A stretch of 64,000 nt of DNA from assembly GCA_965267435.1 (NCBI GenBank), contig OZ253960.1, forward strand, positions 3,348,001-3,412,000. Reading direction: 5' to 3'. The notes beneath the pieces are model-generated. The model worked only from the letters and a program-made list of their open reading frames with translations, was not told where the DNA came from and made no database searches. Below are positions 45,363 through 56,000 of the stretch, in pieces. How positions within the stretch are numbered: the first letter of the stretch is position 1; each line of letters starts with the position of its first letter. A program made the translations under genes and the position numbers. The stretch is from JAWPMT01 sp965267435 (GTDB taxonomy: Bacteria; Bacteroidota; Bacteroidia; Cytophagales; Cyclobacteriaceae).

Positions 45363-46970
45363 TTAGTCAATTACTCGATCGGCGTCTTTCACTCCAACGT
45401 CTTCGGCCCATGCGAAAAACAACTCCTCTAGTTCTGCCTTCACCTGGGGAAACTCCACAGCCACATCAGTCAGCTCTGTGCGATCGTTGGCCAGATTGTA
45501 CAGTCGCCAATCATTTTCCTCATGACTGCGCACAAGCTTCCACACTCCCTTTCTGACGGCTTGGCTTCGAAGATGCTCCCATACAAGGACATCATCATCT
45601 TCACGTATTTGATCACTCGAACCCTGCAAAACAGGTACGAGGCTCTTGCCTTCCAATGGGTGGATCGCTTGTCCCTTGTACTCGTCAGGATAAGATGCCC
45701 CGGAAACATCCACGGCCGTCGCCATCACGTCCATGATATGCCCAACGGCGGGGACGATGGCATCCTTCTGTGTAATCTGATCTCCCCACCTAACGATAAA
45801 AGGTGTCGCAAATCCTCCTTCGTAGGTAAACCGTTTGTACTTTCTGAAGGGAGTGTTCGCTGCATTGGCCCAGGACGAGCCGAAAGTGTGATAGGAATTC
45901 TCCGAACCCATGGCTTCCGTAAGATCAGGTCTAAAATCCCTGCCAAACGCTCCACTTTCCGGCGAAGCGCCATTATCCGACAGGAACATGATCAGCGTAT
46001 TGTCCAACTGTCCTTCGCTCTCCAATCGAGCGATAACATCTCCCACACCCTGATCCAAAATATCGATCATCGCCGCATGGATCGCCATCTTCAGATCCAT
46101 CGTGTCTTTTTGACCTTCGCTCAGTGACTCCCAATCGGCAGTGGCACCGTCCAGTGGTGATATATCAGCATCTGTGAGTCCCATCTCCTGCATTCTAGCG
46201 TACCGCTGGGCCCGGAGCTCGTCCCATCCCATTTTGTATTTTCCCCGGTATTTGGCAATGCTGGAGTCCGGGGCATGCAAGGGCCAATGAGGAGCCTGAT
46301 GGGCTATGTACATGAAGAAGGGCTTGTCGCTATGATGGGCGTAGTGATCATCCAGATATTGGACCGCCTTCGCGGAATAAGCCGTGGTCGAATAAAAGCC
46401 ATCTCGCACCTGATCATTGATGAGGGTGGTGTCTTCTACGAACTTTCGATCCACCGTGAAGTTCTTGCCCTTGGTGATGTTCCAGTAATTCATGGCACCA
46501 CTGATGAGGCCATAGTATCTATCGAAACCGCGATCTACAGGGAACCCCGGACGAAACTCCCCGACGTGCCACTTACCACTCATGTAGGTGCGATAGCCAG
46601 CAGGTCTGAGGACCTCTGCGATGGTTACACATTGATTGTTAAGGTAACCCTGATAGGCATGCGGCGCCTCGGCTGGTGACGAATTGACCATACCTCCCAT
46701 CCCCGCGCGATGGGGGCTAATGCCCGTCAGCAGTGATGCACGCGTCGGGCAACAACGAGCGGCATTATAGAATTGCGTGAATCTCATTCCTTCCGACGCC
46801 AGTCGGTCCAGGTTGGGCGTATTGATCTCACTGCCGTAGCAGCCAAGGTCGGAATAGCCCATATCGTCGGCCATGATCAGCAGAATATTGGGGGGATTTT
46901 GACTTTGCTCTTTTGGCTTTTCGCAATGGAAAAGAAGCAAGGAAATTGCGGGTAGAATAAAGTATTTCAT
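45363..46970 (-). CDS. Sulfatase 2 (FGly type, lipoprotein)
   Basis: This S1-type sulfatase has 535 residues. The signal ends at Cys16 (LLLFHC); MADDMGYSDLG follows for the metal, then CCPTR, in which Cys73 fits the CxPxR rule as the converted residue. GKWHVGEFRPGFP, HQAPHWPLHAP and LSDNGASPE complete the active-site set. Its length and the ARCCPTRASLLTG line match arylsulfatase-like members of the S1_4 type, but this is a judgement by eye. It heads the operon with sulfatase 1 and the FAD enzyme and starts 67 bp from the divergent sulfatase 3. Confidence 0.93.
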   Translation of the reverse strand: MKYFILPAISLLLFHCEKPKEQSQNPPNILLIMADDMGYSDLGCYGSEINTPNLDRLASEGMRFTQFYNAARCCPTRASLLTGISPHRAGMGGMVNSSPAEAPHAYQGYLNNQCVTIAEVLRPAGYRTYMSGKWHVGEFRPGFPVDRGFDRYYGLISGAMNYWNITKGKNFTVDRKFVEDTTLINDQVRDGFYSTTAYSAKAVQYLDDHYAHHSDKPFFMYIAHQAPHWPLHAPDSSIAKYRGKYKMGWDELRAQRYARMQEMGLTDADISPLDGATADWESLSEGQKDTMDLKMAIHAAMIDILDQGVGDVIARLESEGQLDNTLIMFLSDNGASPESGAFGRDFRPDLTEAMGSENSYHTFGSSWANAANTPFRKYKRFTYEGGFATPFIVRWGDQITQKDAIVPAVGHIMDVMATAVDVSGASYPDEYKGQAIHPLEGKSLVPVLQGSSDQIREDDDVLVWEHLRSQAVRKGVWKLVRSHEENDWRLYNLANDRTELTDVAVEFPQVKAELEELFFAWAEDVGVKDADRVID

Positions 46971-47037
46971 CAGGTTAGGTATCCATACGAATATATCCTA
47001 ATTTCTCTCCCGTTGTTCACTAACCGATCACATACCC

Positions 47038-48609
47038 ATGACTAAGATCAACGGACTGACTCTTATCTTGATCTCATTCACCTACCCCCTGCTCCAGTCA
47101 TGTCAGCAAGCAGACCAAGAGGCAAGCACCCCCAACATCATCTATATCCTCGCTGACGACCTGGGTATTGGCGACCTCAGTACCTACAATCCAAATGGTA
47201 AGATCCCAACACCCAATCTCGATCGACTCGCCAGCGAGGGCATGCGGTTCACAGATGCGCACACTTCCTCCGCCGTCTGCACTCCCACGAGGTATGGTAT
47301 TTTGACAGGAAGATACAACTGGAGATCGCGCCTGAAGCAAGGAGTGCTGACGGGTAAGTCAAAGGCGTTGATTCCCAAGGATCGCACTACCGTGGCCTCA
47401 CTACTAAAATCCAGGGGATACCAAACAGGCTTTGTAGGGAAATGGCACTTAGGGTGGAACTGGGGACTCAAAGACTCAGTAGAATTTGGTGGCACCGGGT
47501 GGAACGCACCAGACTTCGAAAATCTCGATTTCACAAAGCCCATTACCCATACCCCCAACGACCTGGGTTTCGACTATGCCTATGGACACTCTGGATCCCT
47601 CGACATGGCGCCGTATGTATATGTTGAAAATGGTCGGCCGACTTCCATCCCAACATCTTCGACCGTCTCGAAAACCCAATACGGCTGGTGGAGAGAAGGA
47701 CCGACTTCCGATGACTTCATCCATGAAGAGGTGACGCCCCACTTCTTCGACAAGGCCACACAATTCATGCGGCGGGCGGCGGACTCTGAAGAACCCTTCT
47801 TTCTCTACCTGGCTTTGCCCTCGCCCCACACACCGATTCTGCCCCCCGAAGAATGGATTGGCAAAAGTGGTCTGAGCTTGTACGCGGACTTCATGATGCA
47901 GATCGATGACCATGTAGGTCAACTGCTCTCGGCATTGGAAGAGACAGGGCAGGCGAACAACACACTAGTGATCTTCACTTCCGACAATGGCTGCTCTCCA
48001 GCAGCAGGCATCAAGGAAATGAAGGAGCAGGACCATTTCCCCAGCCTGGTTTACCGAGGGCACAAAGCCGACATATTCGAAGGGGGCCATCGCGTACCTT
48101 TCATCGTTCGATGGCCTGCTCGAATGGGTAGGGGTGCCATCAATGACCAGCTGATCTGTACCACAGACCTAATGGCAACCGTTGCAGAAATCAACGGATA
48201 TTCCCTGGCAGACAATGAGGGTGAGGACAGCTACTCGATGTTGCCGGCGTTCCTGGGTCAATCGTCTAAGAGGCCGGCAGCAGTCCATCATTCCATCAAT
48301 GGCTCCTTCGCCATACGAAAAGACGATTGGAAACTGATCATGGCACCGGGCTCTGCGGGTTGGAGCTTCCCCAGGCCCAATAGAGACTCGGTGGAGTTGG
48401 CGGGGCTACCTCCAATCCAACTCTACAACCTCGCCGACGATCCCGGTGAAACTCAAAACCTGCAAGCTGCCAACACCGAAAAAGTGGAGGACCTAAAATT
48501 GCTACTAGCTCAGTACATCACTGAAGGCCGCAGCACACCCGGCACACCGCAATCCAATGATCCAATTGAGGGTGAGTGGAGGCAAGTTGGGTGGATGTCT
48601 GAACTATGA
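47038..48609 (+). CDS. Sulfatase 3 (FGly type, lipoprotein)
   Basis: This S1-type sulfatase of 523 residues has lipobox LLQSC (Cys22), metal Asp40/Asp41 (LADDLGIGDLS), and formylglycine motif CTPTR with Cys81. GKWHLGWNWG, SPHTPILPPEEW and FTSDNGCSP mark the active site. It has a late insert with many Ser and Pro (PRPNRDSVELAGLPP) near 450. It is divergent from sulfatase 2 across a 67-bp gap, which should hold promoters for both. All three sulfatases share the motif order but differ in the residues around the active site, which suggests different positions of attack. Confidence 0.93.
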   Translation: MTKINGLTLILISFTYPLLQSCQQADQEASTPNIIYILADDLGIGDLSTYNPNGKIPTPNLDRLASEGMRFTDAHTSSAVCTPTRYGILTGRYNWRSRLKQGVLTGKSKALIPKDRTTVASLLKSRGYQTGFVGKWHLGWNWGLKDSVEFGGTGWNAPDFENLDFTKPITHTPNDLGFDYAYGHSGSLDMAPYVYVENGRPTSIPTSSTVSKTQYGWWREGPTSDDFIHEEVTPHFFDKATQFMRRAADSEEPFFLYLALPSPHTPILPPEEWIGKSGLSLYADFMMQIDDHVGQLLSALEETGQANNTLVIFTSDNGCSPAAGIKEMKEQDHFPSLVYRGHKADIFEGGHRVPFIVRWPARMGRGAINDQLICTTDLMATVAEINGYSLADNEGEDSYSMLPAFLGQSSKRPAAVHHSINGSFAIRKDDWKLIMAPGSAGWSFPRPNRDSVELAGLPPIQLYNLADDPGETQNLQAANTEKVEDLKLLLAQYITEGRSTPGTPQSNDPIEGEWRQVGWMSEL

Positions 48610-48662
48610 TTAGGCTGTGATTATTTGATGGACTATCCTTAAAAGGCGCGTAAACAATGTCC

Positions 48663-48768
48663 GTCATTCAGAGGCGCCGTCCCGCAATGGCGCCGAAGAA
48701 TCTTTGAAGATTGAGTAGGGAATCGCGTCAAGAGATTCTTCCTTTCGCTCCGCTTCAGTCTGAATGAC
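48663..48768. repeat. 106-bp inverted-repeat intergenic element
   Basis: GTCATTCAGA at 48663-48672 is matched by TCTGAATGAC at 48759-48768. Inside, a GAAGAATCTTT and an AGAGATTCTTC stretch pair again, and a GGCGCC-rich arm and CGCTCCGCTTC arm follow. The form GTCATTC...GAAGAATC...GATTCTTC...GAATGAC is known from many Bacteroidota genomes as a small dispersed repeat. It lies between the ends of the convergent sulfatase 3 and GH95 genes and may also work as a terminator. No second copy was seen in this window. Confidence 0.7.
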
Positions 48769-48872
48769 GCGAGAGAAAGGAGACAAGGAATTGATGTCTA
48801 TGGAAAAAACATGACAGAGAGGATCTCTTGAACGCCTAGAACAGGTCCACAACCACCAAGCCTTCCAGGACC

Positions 48873-51242
48873 TCAGACTGACAATCTTGAGGGATCCAGG
48901 GACACGGCCTCACCCGCCCTTACATTAATGACAGCGGACTCGTCCTCAACTACCACCTTCACTTCTCGGTCATACTTCGAATAGATTACGGCCTCCTCCA
49001 GTTGACCATTTTCCCAAGTCATATCGACGGTCAGTCCCCCACGGGCCTTGAGGCCTTTGACAGCACCCCGGCTCCATGCGGAGGGAAGCGCGGGTAGCAA
49101 TCGGATCTGACCTGGCTCGTGAGACTGAACCAGCATCTCTGCGACCCCGGCCGTGTACCCGAAATTGCCATCAATTTGGAAAGGCGGATGAACATCAAAG
49201 AGGTTATCAGCCGTGGACTTCTGGAATAACAGCTGTATATGTTCATGGGCCATCTCACCATCGAACAAACGAGCGCTACAATTGATCAGCCACGCACGGC
49301 TCCAGCCGGGGCCTGCGCCGCCATTTGCCAGGCGGTAGTCTAGCGTCTTGCGGACAGCCTCGAAGATCTCGGGGGTCTCAGCTTTAGTTACGGCCACTCC
49401 CGGGTGAAATCCGTAGAGATGCGACATGTGACGATGACCCGGCTCATGCTCTTCGTACTCTCTGTCCCATTCCAGGATCCGTCCATCACTCCCTAACACA
49501 AAGCCGGGTCTCAGGGCCGGTCTTTTCGCCGCCACCTGCTGCGTTAGATCGTTCGAGATACCCAGGATCTCGGCCGCAGCCAGGTAGTTATCAAAGACTT
49601 CGGCGATCACCTGCTGATCCATGGCACTCCCAATGCACGTTGCGACAGGCTCGTTACTGAATGGGTGAAGAAAGCGATTTTCCGGGGAGGTGGATGGAGA
49701 TGACACAAACGAATCATCCCTGGGATCCTGGATCAACCAATCATTATAGAAAGCTGCCGACTCCTGTATCGCCGGGAACGCCCGCTCCCGAAGAAATGTC
49801 GTATCGCCTGTGAAAGCAAAGTGCTGCCAATAATGCTGCATCATCCAACCTCCGGCACCTACGGAGCAACCCCAGTAGGCTGTGGCTGCGCGCAGCCAGG
49901 TGGGAGCCCATAGGTCGGTGGCATGTGGGAGAAACGTGCCCCGGCAACCAAAATTCTTCTCTGCCGTCACTTTACCATTCTCCACCAATCGATCGACGTA
50001 GTCGAATAGCGGAGCATTCAAATCGCCCAGCCCTGTCACGTTCGCGAGCCAATAGTTCATTTGAAGGTTGATGTTCAGGTGGTAGTCGGCATTCCACGGC
50101 GCTTCGATGTGCTCATTCCATAGCCCTTGCAAGTTGGCAGGGTTTGTACCTACTCGAGAAGAGCTGATGAGCAAATACCGCCCATACTGAAAGAGTAGGG
50201 ACTCCATGCCTACATCAAGCTGGCCTTCTTTCATTCGTTCGAGCCTGGCATCCGTAGGGAGTGTATCGAGTTCAGTGCCTCCCAATTCCAAAGACATTCT
50301 GTCATAGTAGGATGCGAAGTCGGCCTCATGCCTGGCTGCCAGTTCCTCGTAAGACTGGGCCTCTGCATTCTGCAAATCCCGGGCATTGGCCCTCGCGATG
50401 TCTTCTTCGTAATAGGATGAATTGGATACTACATAGAAGGTGGCCTTCTTCACACCTCTCATCTCCAGCCGATCCTCCACCGCAGCGACTTCTCCACCAA
50501 CATTCACAATCTTCAAACGGGTCTCGAATTTGACGCCCTCGCTGATGGGTGTGGGTTCTGACCGAAACCTACCTCCACTCTGCGTCACCTCACCTTTCAT
50601 CACGAGCATGTTGTTGCCCTCCGGACTCGTGGTCGCCGTTGGCCAGTTGCCATCCAGAGGCCTGACAAGCTGGACACTACCATTGAACCCTAGGGAGTCC
50701 TCAGTTGAGAATTCAATGACGATCACGCGATCTGGTTCAGATACAAAAGCACGTTCAGTGAACAGGTGGCCATCGTTTCGGTAAGTAACTGTAGCGGTCG
50801 CCTTTGCCAGGTCAAGTTCCCGGCGATAGTCGGTCACCTTCCTGTGGTGTAGGTCGATAAACAATTCGCCGAGCGTTTGATGTGATCGAAGCACGCTCTT
50901 GTTAGAAAACTTCTCCACAAACAATCGATCAGCTTCGACATGATCGCCCGCCCGCAATGTCTCTCGGATGCGTTGGAGGTCTTGGGGTGTACCCTCAGGT
51001 TCATCCCAACCCAGGTCAGCAGGCCAAAGAGAATCATCGTTGAGTTGGATGCGTTCACTCGTCGTTCGCCCGAAGAGCATGACCCCTAACCTCCCATTGC
51101 CAAGGGGAAGGGCTTCCTCCCAGGCTTCCGCCGGCTCGGCATACCAAAGTACTTGTCGCTCAGGGACCGACGGAGCCTCTGGTTGTTGACAGCCATGAAT
51201 AAAAAAGATAGAAAGTGGAATTAGAAGTGGCCTGAGTTTCAC
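48873..51242 (-). CDS. Glycoside hydrolase family 95 protein (alpha-L-fucosidase type)
   Basis: The enzyme has 789 residues. Lipoprotein signal [18 protein letters not shown] (Cys18) is followed by the N-terminal beta domain with [16 protein letters not shown] (near 40-55) and a catalytic (alpha/alpha)6 domain. GH95 landmarks are [18 protein letters not shown] (conserved Asn pair), [21 protein letters not shown] (the conserved Glu and His run) and [15 protein letters not shown] (Asp of the base). Family members remove terminal alpha-1,2-linked L-fucose by inversion; some act on L-galactose. With three sulfatases and a SusCD pair next to it, the target is likely a sulfated fucan or a fucosylated glycan. 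It lies 183 bp after SusD and its own terminator. Confidence 0.93.
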   Translation of the reverse strand: MKLRPLLIPLSIFFIHGCQQPEAPSVPERQVLWYAEPAEAWEEALPLGNGRLGVMLFGRTTSERIQLNDDSLWPADLGWDEPEGTPQDLQRIRETLRAGDHVEADRLFVEKFSNKSVLRSHQTLGELFIDLHHRKVTDYRRELDLAKATATVTYRNDGHLFTERAFVSEPDRVIVIEFSTEDSLGFNGSVQLVRPLDGNWPTATTSPEGNNMLVMKGEVTQSGGRFRSEPTPISEGVKFETRLKIVNVGGEVAAVEDRLEMRGVKKATFYVVSNSSYYEEDIARANARDLQNAEAQSYEELAARHEADFASYYDRMSLELGGTELDTLPTDARLERMKEGQLDVGMESLLFQYGRYLLISSSRVGTNPANLQGLWNEHIEAPWNADYHLNINLQMNYWLANVTGLGDLNAPLFDYVDRLVENGKVTAEKNFGCRGTFLPHATDLWAPTWLRAATAYWGCSVGAGGWMMQHYWQHFAFTGDTTFLRERAFPAIQESAAFYNDWLIQDPRDDSFVSSPSTSPENRFLHPFSNEPVATCIGSAMDQQVIAEVFDNYLAAAEILGISNDLTQQVAAKRPALRPGFVLGSDGRILEWDREYEEHEPGHRHMSHLYGFHPGVAVTKAETPEIFEAVRKTLDYRLANGGAGPGWSRAWLINCSARLFDGEMAHEHIQLLFQKSTADNLFDVHPPFQIDGNFGYTAGVAEMLVQSHEPGQIRLLPALPSAWSRGAVKGLKARGGLTVDMTWENGQLEEAVIYSKYDREVKVVVEDESAVINVRAGEAVSLDPSRLSV

Positions 51243-51363
51243 AATTGGAGAAGTAGTTTGACTCGTCCCAAGATAGATGAAATCTACCTCTCAACAGGCC
51301 TTATCGCGAAGTCCCCTGTTGATCATATTACCATTTTCAAAGACAGACTCGGCGACGCTATAA

Positions 51364-51394
51364 CAAAAAACGCCCCTGCATCTGCAGGGGCGTT
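51364..51394 (-). terminator. Intrinsic terminator of the susCD operon
   Basis: AACGCCCCTGCA (51369-51380) and TGCAGGGGCGTT (51383-51394) form a perfect 12-bp stem with a 2-base loop, followed on the minus strand by a T-run. It lies 32 bp after the SusD stop and ends the susC-susD transcript before GH95. Confidence 0.92.
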
Positions 51395-51425
51395 CCAACT
51401 TTATATATTACCAATTCTCACAGAA

Positions 51426-53057
51426 TCAATTGTAACCAGGGTTTTGCGGATAACCGGCAGGCGTCCTATCGATCTGATCCTGAGGAATAGCTCGAAGAAC
51501 ATGGAAGTCCTGAATGTTACCACCACCTTGTACATTGTGCGCGCGCACACGCTCAACCAGAGTTCCGGTTCGAGTCAGGTCTTCCCAACGGTGACCTTCA
51601 CCGAACAGCTCACGAGCTCGCTCGTCAAGGACGTAGTCCAAATCGACGTCGGCGGCAGTGATCTGCATGGCAGCTTCCATGCCTTCCCTCGCAGCTCTCG
51701 TTCGGATCGCATTGATATAGGGTACCGCGTCAGCTTCTCGGCCCAAGCCTACCAAAGCTTCTGCAGCTATCAGGTAAGCATCTGCCAATCGAGCGATCAC
51801 ATAGTCACGCTGACCGCTGGTCCACTGTCTGTCAGGACGTGTTGGGTCAATGAACTTGTTGACTGTCGCATAGATACGCTCTGTATAGTCACTAGGGCCG
51901 TACACAGCATAATCCACAGCCGCCTTTTCGGCATCTGTCCAATCTTCCGCAGGTAGGAATACGGAAGTGTCACCTATGTTATAGGCAAGGTTTCCGGAAC
52001 CGTCATCAGGAATACTACCTTCGTTGTTGGCTAACCATACGTGCTTGAAGCCGTCACGATAACGGATATCCATGTCATCGATACCGTCAGGCCACATGTT
52101 CAGGAAGAAGTCCGTAGGCTTGAAACGCTTCCAGGGACGGCCGTTTTCTGTATCTCGCTGCATTCCCTGAAGCTTATCATACTCCATGAGGAAGTACAGG
52201 TGGAATCGGTGACCTCGGCCTCCTTGCAGTGTAATGTCTGTGGTATTCTGGAAAGCCCAGATGACCTCAGAGTTCCGCTGATTGTCGATATCCCATAGAT
52301 CAGCCCATACGGGTAGCAACTCGAAGTTGTAGTTGTTGATGACTCCATCCATTAGATCTAATGCTCCCTGAAAGTCAGCAGCGCTATTGTTCCAATACGC
52401 TCTGGTGATCAACACCTTCGCCTTGATAAACTCGGCTGCTGGTCGCGTTGCCCGACCATAATCAGATTGCTCGTCAGGTAATGTTGCAATGGCATCATCA
52501 AGATCGGCAATGATGGCAGTCACGACCTCTTCTCTCGAAGTCCTGTTCGCCTCACGCTCAGCACCTGTTGTTTCCTCCAAAGTCAAGTGAACATCCCCAT
52601 ACTGTTTCACCAACGTGAAATAGTAGATGGCTCTCATAAACTTCACTTCAGCAATACGCTGCTGCTTATCGGCGTCAGGAATATCCAGGCCCTCAGAACG
52701 CGCTATAACGGCATTGGCCTGATTGATCCCTCGATAGAAGTCCCTCCAAAGGTCTCTGCTATACCTGTAGGAGGGATTCAAACGGGTGTCATATTGGTTA
52801 AATCCCTTATGACTTCCATCCGCACCATTGGTGAAGATGTCCGTACCAAAGACAGTCATGGTTCCACCGATCTCCTGACCGAAGAAATCCTTGGCAATGC
52901 TATAAGTGGAATTCACCGCAGCTTCAAAACCCTCCGGAGTTTCATAGAAAGCGGGGGCATTTACCGTTACCAACTCCTCTTCCAAAAACGATTCGCATGA
53001 CGGCGCAGCAAAAGCGATGACCGTCAATAGTATGATATGCTTAATGTAATTTTTCAT
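51426..53057 (-). CDS. SusD/RagB family glycan-binding lipoprotein
   Basis: This 543-residue surface lipoprotein has its lipid-bearing Cys near residue 21 of the chosen ATG form (AAPSCESFLEEE). The N-terminal TPR-like part contains ETPEGFEAAVNSTY and later AEVKFMRAIYYFTLVKQYGDVHL, the most conserved SusD line, and the C-terminal part ends with the typical RARELFGEGHRWEDLTRTGTL and an IPQDQIDRTPAGYPQNPGY tail. It sits on SusC as a lid and delivers oligosaccharides to it. It follows susC by 21 bp. An upstream TTG at 53069 would add four residues; ATG at 53057 is preferred. Confidence 0.95.
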   Translation of the reverse strand: MKNYIKHIILLTVIAFAAPSCESFLEEELVTVNAPAFYETPEGFEAAVNSTYSIAKDFFGQEIGGTMTVFGTDIFTNGADGSHKGFNQYDTRLNPSYRYSRDLWRDFYRGINQANAVIARSEGLDIPDADKQQRIAEVKFMRAIYYFTLVKQYGDVHLTLEETTGAEREANRTSREEVVTAIIADLDDAIATLPDEQSDYGRATRPAAEFIKAKVLITRAYWNNSAADFQGALDLMDGVINNYNFELLPVWADLWDIDNQRNSEVIWAFQNTTDITLQGGRGHRFHLYFLMEYDKLQGMQRDTENGRPWKRFKPTDFFLNMWPDGIDDMDIRYRDGFKHVWLANNEGSIPDDGSGNLAYNIGDTSVFLPAEDWTDAEKAAVDYAVYGPSDYTERIYATVNKFIDPTRPDRQWTSGQRDYVIARLADAYLIAAEALVGLGREADAVPYINAIRTRAAREGMEAAMQITAADVDLDYVLDERARELFGEGHRWEDLTRTGTLVERVRAHNVQGGGNIQDFHVLRAIPQDQIDRTPAGYPQNPGYN

Positions 53058-53078
53058 CTTCTTAATCAATTCTGCTGA

Positions 53079-56000
53079 TTAGAAATTAAGGTTGATACCA
53101 AAGAAATAGCCACGAGCCGATGGCAGATCGCCACCAGTCACACCATTTTCGTCAGCTTCCGGATCGAAAGACTCGTACTTAGCCACTACGATCGGCGTAT
53201 CAGCCATGAAATAGAGCCTTACGTTGGATATGTTGGCAGCATCTGTCCACTGCGATGGCAGCGTATATCCCAAGGTAATATTTCGGACCTTCATGAAGCT
53301 TCCATCAAAGTAACGCATGGTGTCGTCATATCGAGGACGCTCCTGGTTCAGGTTCGGACGAGGATAGGCATTGGTAGGATTGTCGATGGTCCAGTAGTCA
53401 ACATTCAGGTTGTTGTATCGAGCAAACAAACTGTTGTTGCCATCGTGGAAGTTACTACGAAGGGTCTGTCCCCATCTCCAGAAGATGAAGAAAGAGAAAT
53501 CGATGCCCTTGTACTCCAGTCGGTTGGTCATACCCATCGTCCAATCAGGAATGTCTGTACCGAGAATCGTTCGGTCACCTTGATCAGCAATGCCATTACC
53601 ATTGAGGTCAGCCACTTTGATTGAACCAGGCACGGAGTTGTCAAAATCACTTGCATCATCCACTTCATTTGCCTGCCAGATACCTACTTTCTGGTAATCG
53701 AAGTAGACATTGATAGGCTCTCCGATGAACCACTGGTTTCCGATATCATCCACAGGACCATTGAAGAGCTCAACGATCTCCTCCTTGTTCGTGTAGAAGT
53801 TAACATCAGTCGTCCAGCGCAATCCATCCGCTTGATCTATGTTAACTGATGACAATGTGATCTCCCAGCCTGTGTTACGAGTTTTTCCAACGTTGCTGAG
53901 TACGGAATTGTATCCAGACGTATAAGGGAGCTGGAATTGCAGCAATAGATCGGAAGTCTCGGATCGATAGAAGTCAATCGTACCTGTCAAGCGACTGTCA
54001 AGGAGACCGAAGTCCACGCCAATATCAAAAGTAGACGTTCGCTCCCAACCCAACTCATCATTAGGGATGTCACTCAGTCGGAAGCCTCGTGCTGGTGAGT
54101 CGCCAAAGTTGTAAACCGTTGACCTCAAGGCACCTTGTGTTGCGTACGGAGCAATGGCCGTGTTGCCCACTTCTCCGTAGCTAGCACGTACTTTCAACTC
54201 ATCGATAACGGACACACCTTGCAGGAATGCTTCATCAGAGACCCTCCAACCAGCAGAGATACCTGGGAAATACGCCCATTTGTTGCCCTCCGCCAGACGA
54301 GATGAACCATCCGCTCTCAAAGTAAGCTGAAGTAGATATTTACCCTGGAAACCATAATTCACACGTCCCATGAAGGAAGCAATGGCCCACTCTGACAAGT
54401 AGCTGCTCCGATCGGTGACATCACCACCGGCACCAAAGTTGTACCACAGCATGCTTTCCACAGGAACGTCCTCGCCACGGAATGAGGACCCTTCCTCACG
54501 ATCTTCCTGGATACTTTGTAGCAAAGTCACACCAAAGTCATGACTGCCCATGGACTTATTGTAGGTAACAATGTTCTCGAGCGTGTAGGCAAACTCCTCA
54601 CGATTCTCGACATATGCTCGGGGAGGCGCTCCACGACGGGCGTTGGTCAGACTGCCTTCGAATCTACCTCTTCTTCTGGTACGGATGTCAGGACCAAAAT
54701 TGATTCGGTACTTCAATCCATCAAGGATCTCATACTCAGCATAGATACTGGCAAAAATTCGATTGAATTTTCTTTCGTCGACCCGGGCGCCGTCCACTAT
54801 CTCATTGAGCGGATTGGTACGGATACCATCGGCGATAGGTAGGAACTGCAAGTTGCCATCTTCGTCATACGGCTCGCCCATAGGGTTGTTGGCCAGGGCC
54901 TCATTCAGTGTAGAAGGAGAACCCCAATCCTGAACTGTACGAGAAAGCATGGCAGATGCGCCGAATCGAAGGCGATCACCCACTTTCTGATCTATGCTCA
55001 TGTTGAGCGTGAAGCGGTCAAAACCGATGTGCTCGATGATACCTTCCTCACTGAAGTAGCCAGCCGCCATGGAATAGGTTGTATTTTCTGTGCCACCCAT
55101 TACACTCAACTGGTGATCCATTCTCGACCCATTTTGGAAGATCAGGTCCTGGTAATCGGTAGACCTGTAGCCTTCGGCAATGGAAGAAAACTCTGCAGGA
55201 TCTTCAAAAACCTGGTCGTCCGGAGGAATCGTACCATCCCAGGCGGCGACTCCGTTTGCGTCCGCTCGGCGAGACTCCCGCTTCATATCAGCAAACTCGC
55301 GCGCATTCATCATGTCCACCTGCTTTAGAACAGTGGTAGGACCATAATAGCCTGAGTAGGAAACCTGTGGAGCACCTGCCTTACCCTTTTTGGTAGTAAC
55401 AAGTATGACACCATTCGCACCCCTGGAACCATAAATCGCCGTTGCAGCTGCATCCTTCAAGACCTCGATGGACTCGATGTTCTGCTGGTTGAAGTCGAAG
55501 ATACTTCCAGACAAAGGAATACCATCCACCACATACAATGGATCATTACTGGCATTGATCGATCTCCTACCACGAATAATGATCTGAGGCTCCTGACCTG
55601 GTCGACCGCCCCTTGGAGTGATATCCAGACCAGCCACACGTCCTTGCAGTGCCTGCACAGCATTGGATACTGGAAGCTCAGCTATCTCCTGAGCTGAAAC
55701 CTGGCCGATAGATGCGGTTACGTCTCGTTTCTTCTGGGTACCATAACCCACCACCACGATCTCTTCGAGCGTGGAGAGGTCGAACTCCAGAGTAGCATCA
55801 ACAGTCGAACGATTGTTGACGGCTACCTCCTGGGTCTGCATACCTATGAAGGAAAAGACGAGCGTGGCATCGCCACTAACATTTAATGAGTATTGACCGT
55901 ACTCGTTGGTGACAGTACCGTTGTTCGTACCTTTTTCGATAACGGTCGTACCCAACATTATTTCTCCGTTTGTATCATAAACGGTACCTGTGACACGGGA

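Noticed and set aside
51369..51394. Strong GC hairpin as a possible riboswitch or small RNA
   Set aside because: A perfect 12-bp stem with a 2-base loop followed by a T-run just after SusD is best explained as an intrinsic terminator.
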